Shown in pieces: positions 11,888 through 22,416 of a stretch of DNA of 64,000 nucleotides. Under the pieces are notes generated by a model. That model saw only the letters and a program-made list of their open reading frames with translations. It did no database searches and was not told where the DNA came from. A program made the translations under genes and the position numbers. Origin of the DNA: Pratylenchus scribneri (Eukaryota > Nematoda > Chromadorea > Rhabditida > Pratylenchidae); contig JAQSEB010000215.1 of the NCBI GenBank assembly GCA_030063045.1, positions 36,651-100,650 of the forward strand, written 5' to 3'. Each line of letters opens with the position of its first letter. Position 1 is the stretch's first letter.

Positions 11888-13239
11888 ATGTCTATAGTCA
11901 TCCGTAATCAATTGGAGGTGACTTTGGATGACCTGTTGGCAGAAACTGCCACGGCTAAAACACTTTATTCCGCCGATTCCCCCTCACTAGCGGATTTAGG
12001 GGTTTCTGGTGAAAGAATAGCTCGGGGCATCAATGTCGCCCAAAGCTTTCTCGATCAGTGGACTAAGGTTATGATATCCTTGTCAGCCGATGATCGAGCA
12101 AATGAAGAAAATACCTTTACTGGATTTAAAGTGAAGGACAAATCACCGGCTTTAATTTTACATGAGGCGTTTCAAGCCCAAACAAATATTGATATAAGAA
12201 TTGATAAATTAAGGGTGGGAGAAAGGGCTGAGCACCCAAAACCACCGGCTCATGATTTTGTACCAAATGTACGCCTTCCCACTCTAGATTTGCCTACCTT
12301 TGATGGACAATTTGGCCAGCTTTTTGGGCCTCATTTGAGCATGCTGTGCACGATAATAAATCGCTAACTGGCGCTCAAAAATTCACATATTTAATGGGCA
12401 AATTAATAGGTCCTGCAAAAGGACTAATAGAAGGATATGCCGTATCCGAAGCCAATTATTTAAGTGTCATTGACCTCTTAGTAAAAAGATTTGGAGATGA
12501 CGAGCGGCGTTCCGCTCAGCTTCAAAGCGAGTTGTTCCATCTCCCGCGCCCATCCAACTCCCATAATTCTTTACGCAGTTTTTACGATAATGTAGAACGC
12601 ATTTGCCGACAATTAGAAGGGATGGGAGTAGATATTAACTCAAATCCTTTTTTGACAATTGCCCTTAAGGAAAAAATGCCCACTGAGGCAAAAGTCCAAT
12701 TATTTGACAAGGAAATGACATCCAATAAAAAATGGACACCCAAAGAGTGGCGAGAAGCCCTCGGCCGTTTTGTCCAATTGAAGGAGGCAATTGGGTCATC
12801 CACTGACGAACCCTCCCAGCCCAAATCGACCCCAAGTACCGTACTTATGGGTCCCGCAAAGAATGAGATAATCCGGCGGGCCTTCCCAATAGTGGATGGG
12901 GAAATTGAGGGAAAAAGAGCCGATTGTTCGCTCTGTGAACAAATGGGACACAAACCCTCCGCCTGTCCCCAATATTATTCACCCGCTCTTAGGAAAGAGC
13001 GTCTACAAAAGCAAAACCGGTGTTTAAATTGCGCCATTACCGGTCATTCTATAGAATATTGCAAATCCACCAAAAGGTGCAAAAAATGCAATGAGCGCCA
13101 TCATTCTTTAATATGCACCGCTAGAAAGCAGGATGTCCATTCTAATCCTATTTTAAATCAAACCCAAGAAATGGAAGAACCATCATATGGCAAAATAAAT
13201 GATACAATTACTGGAGCCATTTTGTATCAAAAATATTAA
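11888..13239 (+). pseudogene. gag of element A, frameshifted
   Basis: This is the counterpart of the intact 452-codon gag in element B. It has the same start (MSIVIRNQ) and end, but 7 nt are missing near 12312 relative to B, so the frame breaks after about 141 codons and the rest is open in another frame. The upstream part carries the PTLDLPTFDG lead-in to a DUF1759-type gag domain; the downstream part has three CCHC-type zinc knuckles. One other difference was noticed, a G/A change near 13000 (Arg in A, His in B). No functional Gag is expected from this copy. Confidence 0.85.
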
Positions 13240-13339
13240 CTAAATTTTCTAAAATTACCATTACAAATATTATCTTTTCTGGCAAAAATTATACAAATTT
13301 ATTTACTTATTTTAGCCAAAATTTAATAATATTTCTCCA

Positions 13340-14905
13340 GATTTCTGCAGTTTAAATCTGCCATTCTTTCCAAGATTTCTGCTTTTTGAAATCAATTTTA
13401 TGGGCCAATTATCATTTTGTTTTCCGCCTGTTGGAATCAATTTTTGGACCCCCTTAATTGGTAACCTTAATTATCATATTGATTTCCGCCTTTTGGAGGC
13501 AATTTTTGGCTCATTTAGTTAGTCCTTTTAACTATAATGATTTCTGCCGTTTGAAATCATTCACTAGCTTTTTTATGATTTTTGCTGTTTTAAATCAGCC
13601 GCTGGCAATTTTCACGATTTCTGCCGTTTGAAATCATTCACTAGCCTTTTTATGATTTTTGCTGTTTTAAATCAGCCGCTGGCAATTTTCACGATTTCTG
13701 CCGTTTGAAATCATTCACTAGCCTTTTTATGATTTTTGCTGTTTTAAATCAGCCGCTGGCAATTTTCACGATTTCTGCCGTTTGAAATCATTCACTAGCT
13801 TTTTTATGATTTTTGCTGTTTTAAATCAGCCGCTGGCAATTTTCACGATTTCTGCCGTTTGAAATCATTCACTAGCTTTTTTATGATTTTTGCTGTTTTA
13901 AATCAGCCGCTGGCAATTTTCACGATTTCTGCCGTTTGAAATCATTCACTAGCCTTTTTATGATTTTTGCTGTTTTAAATCAGCCGCTGGCAATTTTCAC
14001 GATTTCTGCCGTTTGAAATCATTCACTAGCCTTTTTATGATTTTTGCTGTTTTAAATCAGCCGCTGGCAATTTTCACGATTTCTGCCGTTTGAAATCATT
14101 CACTAGCTTTTTTATGATTTTTGCTGTTTTAAATCAGCCGCTGGCAATTTTCACGATTTCTGCCGTTTGAAATCATTCACTAGCTTTTTTATGATTTTTG
14201 CTGTTTTAAATCAGCCGCTGGCAATTTTCACGATTTCTGCCGTTTGAAATCATTCACTAGCCTTTTTATGATTTTTGCTGTTTTAAATCAGCCGCTGGCA
14301 ATTTTCACGATTTCTGCCTTTTGAAATCATCCATTTATTAATGATTTCTGCCGTTTGAAATCATCCACTTATTAATGATTTCCGCCGTTTGAAATCATCC
14401 ATTAATTAATGATTTCTGCCTTTTGAAATCAGCCGTTTAATTATTAATTATTGATTTCTACCGATTGAAATCAACCATTTATTAACGATTTCTGCCGATT
14501 GAAATCAACCATTTATTAATGATTTCTGCCGTTTGAAATCATCCACTTATTAATGATTTCCGCCGTTTGAAATCATCCATTAATTAATGATTTCTGCCTT
14601 TTGAAATCAGCCGTTTAATTATTAATTATTGATTTCTACCGATTGAAATCAACCATTTATTAACGATTTCTGCCGATTGAAATCAACCATTTATTAATGA
14701 TTTCTGCCTTTTGAAATCATCCATTTATTAATGATTTCTGCCGTTTGAAATCATCCATTTATCAATGATTTCTGCCGTTTGAAATCATCCATTTATTAAT
14801 GATTTCTGCCGTTTGAAATCATTCATTTATCAATGAATTCTGCCATTTGAAATCGGCCTTTAATTTTTAATTCATGATTTCTGTTGTTTGAAATCAGCAA
14901 TCCTA
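13340..14905 (+). repeat. Hairpin minisatellite of element A
   Basis: The basic unit is a hairpin, ATGATTTC - 8-base loop - GAAATCAT, repeated many times with spacers. From about 13559 there are ten head-to-tail copies of a 77-bp unit holding two such hairpins (unit starts near 13559, 13636, 13713, 13790, 13867, 13944, 14021, 14098, 14175, 14252). These are followed by shorter units of about 36 bp with spacers like CATTTATTA. It lies between gag and the 3' LTR, where pol would normally be. Transcribed, it would fold into a string of stem-loops. Confidence 0.85.
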
Positions 14906-15080
14906 ACGGGATCAAAGCTTTCAAGCGAAATTGATCTATATCATTACTTTTGGCCGTTTATCGCCCATTTCATTTTAAATGGAAAGGGGAAATTCCCTTC
15001 TGAAAATTGAAATTTCTAAAGAAATTCGCAACTCGCTGTTAGTGCCGGAAACAGCGTAGAGGCGGCCCTGGTGGGCAGGC

Positions 15081-15820
15081 TGTCTTCGACAGTTGGAATT
15101 TTGGATTTTCAATAATATTTAAATAAGTAATTTGACACCAATTCCCCTTATCAAGCCTAAAGGCAAAAAATCATCTTAGTTTATAATGGGGAATTTTAGG
15201 CAAAAACATTCTAATCCGGGCTGGGCTTTTTCTTTGTTTTTAGTGTGTGCCAATTGCCCGTTTTGCTCTCCATTCAGCCAAGGGGAAAATGATCGCAATC
15301 TTTGTTTGGCTCAGCTTAAAATTCGAATGGGCTTGGCATTGTCTGCCTTTTGTTTTGCCCAATCAGGCCAGAAAATCTTGGGGTTTTCCCTCTCCTTTCC
15401 CCATCTTTTTGCAGAATTGGCTTGCCTTCGTTTGCCCCTTTTTGCTTGCTTATTTTGGCCGAGATTCCCGAGGAACGCCCATTTTGGATGGATATAAAAG
15501 CGATTATCCTCTTCCCCTTTTTATGTCACTTTTAACCCTCTCCCCATCAGTGCGTTTCAACTGAATTTTCCCCAATAAAAGTTATTCTATTCAAATTATT
15601 TATTGGGGAATTTGGACATCAAATTTGGCTTGGGGGTAGTTCTTCCTGATTTGTCTGCCGAGGACAATTTGGCTGCCGTCTGCCTTGCCGTCGACTAATT
15701 GGGCTGCCGTCTGCCTTGCCGTTAATCTATTGGGCTGCCGTCTGCCCTGCCTTGAACCATCCCCCTCTTCCCACCCCCCTTGGTCGAGTCCGCCAATCCT
15801 ATCGGGAACTGTCGTGGACA
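15081..15820 (+). repeat. 3' LTR of element A (740 bp)
   Basis: Same length and ends as 10735-11474. It is preceded by a G-rich stretch (gtagaggcggccctggtggg) that could serve as polypurine tract, although it is not pure purine. Target duplication CGGAA follows at 15821-15825. Confidence 0.9.
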
Positions 15821-15825
15821 CGGAA

Positions 15826-16740
15826 GGCCACTGGAAGGTCGGGGAAGTGCCTGAGAGTGCGAGGGATATAGGGGGATTAAGGTGGATATAAGGGGATTAA
15901 GGACCAAAATGATGGGATTAAGGCGGCAAATGGGTAGGAAGTGATGGGGAAGCCTACCGAAGGCATGTGGGCTGTCCAGGGGTGCGCGGGATATACCCGG
16001 ATATAGGGGGATTAAGGTGGATTTAGGGGATTAAGCCGGATTAAGGCCTGGAAACGATGGGAAATGGCCCGGACGGCCAGTGAAAGGTCTGGGAAAGTCC
16101 TGAGAATGCGTGGATATATCCGGATAAAGGGGATTAAGGTGGATTTGGGGGATTAAGCCGGATTAAGGCCTGGAATCGATGGGAGCGAGCTCGGTTTGGG
16201 CTGTTTTGCTTCCGGCTTCGCGAGATTCCTATGCTCCGAACCCCTAACCCTAACCCTAGCCCATAACTAAGCTTAATCCGGCTTAATCCTCATATATCCA
16301 CATTAATCCCCCTATATCCCGCGTGCTCCGAACTCCTAAACCCCTAGCCCCTAGATCCCATGCCGCCCATAACCATAACCCTAATCCCTAGCCCCTAACT
16401 AAGCTTAATCCGGATTAATCCCCCTTAATCCACGTATATCCTCCTATATCCGGGGCTTATCCCGCGCTGTCTCCGGGCCTCTCTTACACTTCCCCGACAT
16501 TCCCGTGGCATTTCGCATCCATTTCGGAGTTTAATCCTCCTATATCCACCTTAATCCCCCTATATCCGGATATATCCCGCGCAATCTCAGGCACTACTGC
16601 GACCTTCCACTGGCCCTACGGGCCATTTCCCATCAATTTCAGGGCTTAATCGGGCTTAATCCCTCCATATCCACCTTAATCCCACTATATACACCTTAAT
16701 CCCCCTATATCCGGCTATATCCCGCGCACCTCCTGCTCAA
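15826..16740. repeat. Inner palindromic part of element D
   Basis: Degenerate tandem motifs (GGATTAAGGTGGATATA, GCCGGATTAAGG) run in the direct sense to about 16180 and in the inverted sense (CTTAATCCGGCTTAATCC, CCTTAATCCCCCTATATCC) from about 16260. The centre near 16190-16230 is GC-rich. No coding frame is credible here. Confidence 0.6.
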
Positions 16741-16910
16741 TAATAATTTTATTGCTATTTGCCAAATTAAATACTCTATTTGCCATTTTCCATAATTTAT
16801 TTGCCATTTTCAATACTTTTGAGACAAAAAATCCTATTTGCCAAATTAAATACTCTATTTGCCATTTTCAATAATTTATTTGCCAAATTAAATATTTCCC
16901 TTTTCATATT

Positions 16911-17205
16911 TAAATTTTCTTCAATTCTTTTAACATCCTCCAAGACAGCAATTGCATGTTTTTTTGCAAATAGTCTTCTTTGTTGTTTGATACTGGAAAT
17001 GAAAAATCTTTATTACTTATTAAAGGTGGGAAAATATATTACCGCTTGCATAGTGCACATAATTTTACCAAAATCAGTCGGGCAACTAATATAAAAATTA
17101 ATTTTGAATATGTTTAAAATAAAATAAATTTTGAAATTTTTAAATAACTTTTTTTCATTTTTTCTTATCTACAAATGAAATATTTTATAATTTATTCTTA
17201 AAAAA
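16911..17205. other. AT-rich spacer between element D and the astacin gene
   Basis: No gene or repeat is recognised. It would contain the 3' untranslated region of the minus-strand astacin gene. Confidence 0.4.
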
Positions 17206-20200
17206 TTACATTGGATTTGTGTCGAGGCAACTACTTTTTTGATTTTGTCCAAGAAATCCACTCAAAACGGACAATAAATTGGTAAAAGAATTGCTGGATG
17301 AGGAAGTGGCGGATGTAGATGAACTTCCCCCCAGTAAATCTTCGTCATAATTGGTATTTTCCGTTGCTTGAAAAGGAAAATGATTTTTTAAACAATTAAG
17401 TTTCAAAATTAAAACGAACTGGCTTTATAACTTATATTGAAATTGCGATCACCCCTTTGGCTATAAACACTGACAATCTGTAAAAATGATAAAAAAAAAT
17501 TAAATTATTATTATTACCATAGTTTATTCAATTATTTTATTAATTAAATTACTTACAGCCATTGAACCCCGCGAAATTAATTTATCGCCAATTTCGGCTA
17601 CATGCTTTTCGCAACAAATTCTTCATTGGAAAAACAAAAACTATTTCATCTTATTTTCACTTTAAATATACCGTATACCAGCTTTGGCCATTTCATTTAC
17701 TTTTATTTCGACTGCCCCAAAAAAACCTTTAAAAGTTTAATCATAAAAATATTGAAATTAAAAAATGATTTTTTTAATAAATTTTAATTTATTCTTTCCT
17801 CACATTCTGGCGTGCAGGTTCCATTAATCATATTAACTTGAAGTTGAACATTCTTGCCCTCGGGTGCCTTTTAAATTTGTTATGCCTTTTTTAAATTTAA
17901 CTTTCTTTCTAACTTTAATTTGCCAATGACAGCCTGCAGCTCGATCCGACATCAACCGGCCAGGATCCAATTGAGGGATTACGCCCCCATTTAAAATTTT
18001 TGGATCATCACCTGCCTGATTTGTATTTACTCATATTTTATAATAATTGTCAATTTTCATAATTCCTACCTCAACTACAGCTCCACAATCCTCAGCTGCA
18101 CCATTTTGTCCAGGGGCCAATTCACTGCAATCATCACCACCAAAACCTTCTGGGCATATACATTTGTTACAATTTCTGGAATTTCTAAATCCGTTGTTCT
18201 TACAATCGGCGCCACTTTTGCATTTTTCTTTAAAAATATTAAAATATTAAATTTTTTAGAACATTTCACCTAAACATCCATAATATTTGTTTATTGCCAA
18301 TAAGTCCTGAAAAGTTGGGCTAACATTTCGGCCCATTGTATGCTGGTAGCGCTTATGATGGGCAGCCATGATTATTTTGTCAGAATCAGCTACAAAGTTG
18401 AATTTTTTTGAAACCGGTTTGTAAACCTATACTGGTTCAACTAATAAAGATAATGAAAAATAATGACAAATTCGGATTCCCCATCGTCAAAAACCTCTAA
18501 ATATACGTTTTTAGTGTAAAATAAAACAAAAAAATTTTGTTTGAAAAAATGTGGGAGTCAAACAGCAGCACTATTACCATCAGTTCCACCGTAATGCATT
18601 ATGGAACCCCATTCATAGGTCAAAGCTTCATTGTCAACCCGATCGGTCGGAGCTTTGGTATACTGAAATGAATGGATAGAATAATTTAAAATTTTTGATT
18701 GAAATTCGCCTGTGTTCGCCAATTGGGTGCAATGTTCTCTTGAATCAAATTAATGAAGCCATCTCGATCATTTCGAGAATGATGATGATAGAAACCTAGA
18801 AAATTTTAATTAATTATTATTCACCAAAAAAACAAACCCAGGACGTGTCCAAATTCATGAGTGACTGTTCCGAACTAAAAAATTTATCAAAAAATTAATA
18901 ACTTTATTAAAATTTTAATTTTATTCTCGAATATTAAATTAATCACAACAATGAACAATAATAATCATTAATATTTGCTTCGTTTTTGCAAATTTAACAT
19001 AAGAGATACTATAATATATTTAATTTATGAATTAACAATTTTATAAATAAGTACAAAAATTATTTTAATAGATTTTTTAATTTATATTAAAACATCTACC
19101 TAAATACAATTTCTTTCAATGAGTTGTTGATCTTTGATGATTAACTCTTTCATTGGGTTATTTTTATTAATCTTAAAATCTGATTTATTTAATAAAATTT
19201 TATCTTTTTCCATTTAATTTATTTTTAAATATTTTTTTATTTAAATAAACTTACAATTTCACATCCACTTCCCAGAGATAACGTTTGTTCCCGAGCCATA
19301 AAATCTCGGCCAACTTCACTATAACATCCTTGTCCCTTAAAAACTTTAACACGAGGTGTCCATGCACAATTCTCTTGGAAATTAACGCCTCAAAAAGTAA
19401 GTAAATGATTACGATATAAATATGTATGCGCCCACAAGTGTTATTCATCCAAAACTGAGTTCCCAATCGGACCAATTTGCGTGTATTTTCGGCTAAATTT
19501 TTAAATTTTCATAATTTGAAAAAAAATAGAAAGATGAACTGATTGAATCATCGAAAATATAACAAATTGGCTGAGAAATGGCCCACTATAAAAATACTGT
19601 ATTTATTTAATAATAATTATATAAATTTGCCTGATTTAAAGGGAACAATTTGCCCTTTATTACTTGACGCTTTCTGCGCCGTCGCCTTTTCCCATGTAAT
19701 TCCTCATTAGTTTTAACTAAAAGTTATTAAAATTATAAAACTACTTTTTTTAATTTTTTTACCATCAACATCGGAGAATGTATCCTCAGCTTGATCATTC
19801 CGCAGGAGCATATCTCCCTAAAAATAAATTATATGATAAATTATTTAAATTCATTACCCCGAAAAGCATGTCCTCAATAGGTTGATTTATGCGTTTAGGT
19901 GTAGGCACTCTATTCCGTGGTATTGGATTTTGCGCATTGCTAATTTGGTTTACTTGTTCCATTAACTGAAAAATGTATCAAATTTTTGTTGATCAAATTA
20001 TTTAAAAAAATAGCCACCAAATTTTAAATAGAATAAAAAATCAAATGCGTTTTTTTCAAATTATCCAATAAAATTTTTAAATTTATCTTAAAATTTTTAA
20101 AAATAATAAAATTAGCTTTTAATTTACTTTCACTTCGAGCAAAATATTTTTTGGAGTAGGTTTTGGTTTTTCTTCCAAATTTTTCGCATCCAATTTTGCC

Positions 20201-20481
20201 AATGCCTTTCGCATACTTGCGAATTTTTTCTGTTCCAATGTTTCCTCGATCAGTTTTTGACGTTTCTAAAAAATTAATTATTTTAAAAAAATTCTAATTA
20301 AATTTTATACTTGTTGATGTATTCTCGGATCATTGTTCTGTTTCCAAAAATCGGGTAAGTCTTCCAGTCCTTCGCCATCCAAATTTTGGTCACCAATCAC
20401 GGTTAAATATTCTTTGGATATTACATTAAGAGGAAAAATAAAAAAGAATATTAAAAATATGAAGGAACATTTGTATATCAT
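17206..20481 (-). CDS. Astacin zinc metalloprotease, NAS family, with EGF and CUB domains
   Basis: A secreted multi-exon protease. The start at 20481 gives a strong signal peptide (MIYKCSFIFLIFFFIFPLNV). A pro-region follows, with a polybasic cleavage site RRRRRKRQ near 19680. The catalytic domain has a GCYSEVGRD block (about 19300), the zinc signature HEFGHVLG-FYHHHSR split by a short intron (18841-18870 and about 18790), and a SIMHYG Met-turn near 18600. All three zinc His residues and the catalytic Glu are present. Downstream are an EGF-like segment (about 18080-18240, CICPEGFGG) and a CUB domain (about 17930 to 17420). The Ser/Thr-rich tail ends at 17206. Nematode astacins of this layout process cuticle collagens or other matrix proteins; which NAS member this is cannot be told by eye. 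CUB exon joins near 17700-17830 are uncertain. Confidence 0.85.
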
Positions 20482-21041
20482 TTTTCCTGTGGGAATAATT
20501 GCAAAAAAGGACAATTAAAAATCAGAAATTTTTAAGATAGGAAAGGAATTACCTATATGGAATTTAGGGCAAACTTCATATTTTATGAGGTTGAATGGAA
20601 TTTCGGGAAAATCAGATGTGAGCAATTTTATTTTATGAATTATTTGTCCATATGGCTTCCTTCTTTTGGCCGGCGAGTTTGACGCAAAACGTAGTAAGTT
20701 AACCAGAGGCAAAATGCCGCCCCAAAAAATTAGGCTGAACAAACAGAGGAAAAGAAAAGTTCATATCAAAAGAAATGTAAATTAAATGGAAATTTTAATT
20801 GTAAAATTCAAAAATTCGACAAATTTAAGAATTTTATTGATTTTTGTTATGAATAGTGATAAATTTTGGTGCGAAGAAAAGATGTTTATCATTTCTTATT
20901 GAAAAATAATAATTGGAAAATATTTAGACTCTTGTTCTTGTGGCATTTATAAATCTGATTCTCCATCAAATACCTCCATTGTCCATTCCATTCATTAAAT
21001 CCGAATTTTCAAGCATGTTTTTCAGTGACGCCTCGTTTCAC
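20482..21041. other. Intergenic, one unassigned open frame
   Basis: Between the astacin start and the end of the disrupted small gene. A 75-codon open frame on the minus strand (20515-20742) resembles no family I know and may be leader or a stray exon. Otherwise nothing is seen. Confidence 0.3.
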
Positions 21042-21266
21042 CTACTTTCCGGGTTGAACAGATTGTTGTCCGCCAGCCATTTGACCGCTTCCTGGTGCCG
21101 AAACTGGTGCTGGAGAAGGTGTGCCAATAGAATTTTGCTGTTGTTGATTTTGGCTATGATATGCTCGTTTTGGCCCATAATAGAGGTAATTGCCGGCAGC
21201 GGCCACGACTAATGCAGAAATGGTCAAAGGCTGATAACGAGGTGGCACAATAGAATTGAGCGTTTT
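21042..21266 (-). pseudogene. 3' part of a small membrane-protein gene split by element B
   Basis: This minus-strand frame reads in through the element boundary and encodes TLNSIVPPRYQPLTIS, a hydrophobic stretch ALVVAAAGNYLYY that looks like a membrane segment, then a Gln/Ser/Pro/Gly-rich tail ending SVQPGK and a stop at 21042. The rest of the exon is at 30624-30712, on the other side of element B. The 5-bp duplication GTTTT lies within the coding exon, and the reading phase is the same on both sides. I do not recognise the protein family; a single-pass membrane protein with low-complexity ends is what can be seen. In this haplotype the gene cannot make its normal product unless the element is removed. 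Confidence 0.65.
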
Positions 21267-21697
21267 TGTCCACGACAGTTCCCGATAGGATTGGCGGACT
21301 CGACCAAGGGGGGTGGGAAGAGGGGGATGGTTCAAGGCAGGGCAGACGGCAGCCCAATAGATTAACGGCAAGGCAGACGGCAGCCCAATTAGTCGACGGC
21401 AAGGCAGACGGCAGCCAAATTGTCCTCGGCAGACAAATCAGGAAGAACTACCCCCAAGCCAAATTTGATGTCCAAATTCCCCAATAAATAATTTGAATAG
21501 AATAACTTTTATTGGGGAAAATTCAGTTGAAACGCACTGATGGGGAGAGGGTTAAAAGTGACATAAAAAGGGGAAGAGGATAATCGCTTTTATATCCATC
21601 CAAAATGGGCGTTCCTCGGGAATCTCGGCCAAAATAAGCAAGCAAAAAGGGGCAAACGAAGGCAAGCCAATTCTGCAAAAAGATGGGGAAAGGAGAG

Positions 21698-22264
21698 TGA
21701 AGAATTTCAATGATTTGTTTGTGTGTGCAAGTTCTCCTGGATGGTCCAAGTTGGGAATTGACAATTTTGTGGCGCTTCTGCACTTTTCCAATTTGCCACA
21801 AAATTCACGAAAAATTGTTGTTTTTTCCAAATTCAGTTTTTTCGCCGTTGGCTACTTATTTGACTTTGGCAGATGGTAGATGGAGTTGAAAATTCAATTT
21901 AATTTTCACACTTCTTTATTTGTTCATTTGTTTGGTTTTTTGTTTGAGATTTGACAAGAATGAAAAAGTCATCATCATAAGGATGGGAAAGAGGATGAAA
22001 GAAGTGGATATTTGCTGATAACAATCTTGTGAGAAAAAGTATAAAAAATTAATTGATTGGAAGAAAATGGCAAAAAAATGAAATGAAAAATTTAATTGGA
22101 AAATTAACATATTTTCTTCAATTTAAATTTTTGGGCTTTATTCTTCATTTTCTCTTTTTTTATTTCTCTCAATCAGCATTTCGTTCAATTCACCATCCTC
22201 GATCATTTCCATCTTTGACGATGCGCAATCCTTAGCCAAACGCACTTTTTGCCATTCCGCAACA
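21698..22264 (-). repeat. 3' LTR of element C (567 bp)
   Basis: Matches 26006-26572 in length and sequence where compared. It is preceded on the minus strand by the purine tract AAGGGGGAG (about 22265-22275). Confidence 0.9.
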
Positions 22265-22416
22265 CTCCCCCTTGAAAAAGTTTTGATGTTTTCTTCCCTA
22301 ATATTTCTTTTCTTCATCAACCTATTATTCCATTGATGTATATTCAAAATACCTAATCCTATAATTAATGTATTTTTCATAATCTCGTAAATTTCAGTTT
22401 CAGATAAGTTATTCAT
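22138..22416 (-). CDS. Small ORF2 of element C overlapping the gag stop by ATGA
   Basis: The start ATG (22416-22414) shares bases with the stop TGA (22415-22413) of the long upstream frame, giving an ATGA overlap. The 92-codon frame starts MNNLSETEIYEIMKNTLIIG, has a short hydrophobic stretch (TLIIGLGILNI) and runs on into the 3' LTR. Such overlaps can support termination-reinitiation, but this may be chance. No family is recognised. Confidence 0.35.
   Translation of the reverse strand: MNNLSETEIYEIMKNTLIIGLGILNIHQWNNRLMKKRNIREENIKTFSRGSVAEWQKVRLAKDCASSKMEMIEDGELNEMLIERNKKRENEE

Larger units (their letters stand above)
10735..15820 (+). mobile_element. Element A: full-length gag-only LTR retrotransposon (BEL/Pao-like gag)
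   Basis: Two 740-bp LTRs (10735-11474 and 15081-15820) start TGTC and end GACA, and showed no differences where I compared them. The 5-bp target duplication CGGAA is at 10730-10734 and 15821-15825. In order the interior has a tRNA-half primer-binding region, a gag gene (here frameshifted), about 1.5 kb of hairpin repeats, and the 3' LTR. No protease, reverse transcriptase, RNase H or integrase motif is visible, so the copy is non-autonomous. A second copy of the same layout is element B. The LTR identity argues for recent insertion. Confidence 0.9.
10470..16900. mobile_element. Element D: Mutator-like palindromic element, split by LTR element A
   Basis: Long inverted arms face each other at 10470-10620 and about 16740-16900. 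Both are built from repeats of TTTAATTTGGCAAATA and GAAAATGGCAAATA, with outer ends GGATGGTATTTAATTTGG and, inverted, GGGAAATATTTAATTTGG. A perfect 10-bp direct repeat, TTTTCATATT, flanks it at 10460-10469 and 16901-16910, which fits Mutator-like elements. Inside the arms are tandem GGATATAGGGGGATTAAGG motifs, direct on the left and inverted right of about 16200. Without element A and its 5-bp duplication, D is 1340 bp. No transposase is seen, so it would be non-autonomous. Confidence 0.7.

Noticed and set aside
12582..12953. 123-codon frame antisense to gag (also 28398-28769)
   Set aside because: Pure shadow of the Gag coding sequence, with no independent start context or family match.
13540..14900. 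Regular repeats with spacers that resemble a CRISPR array
   Set aside because: Spacers are themselves repeated, each unit is a palindrome within an LTR element, no cas genes are present and the genome is eukaryotic.
16240..16270. CCCTAACCCTAACCC, telomere-like
   Set aside because: Only two or three imperfect units inside the centre of element D, and the usual nematode telomere unit is TTAGGC; no terminal array is seen.
20515..20742. 75-codon frame upstream of the astacin gene
   Set aside because: Lys/Pro-containing and plausible as coding, but no splice partner, signal peptide or family could be found.
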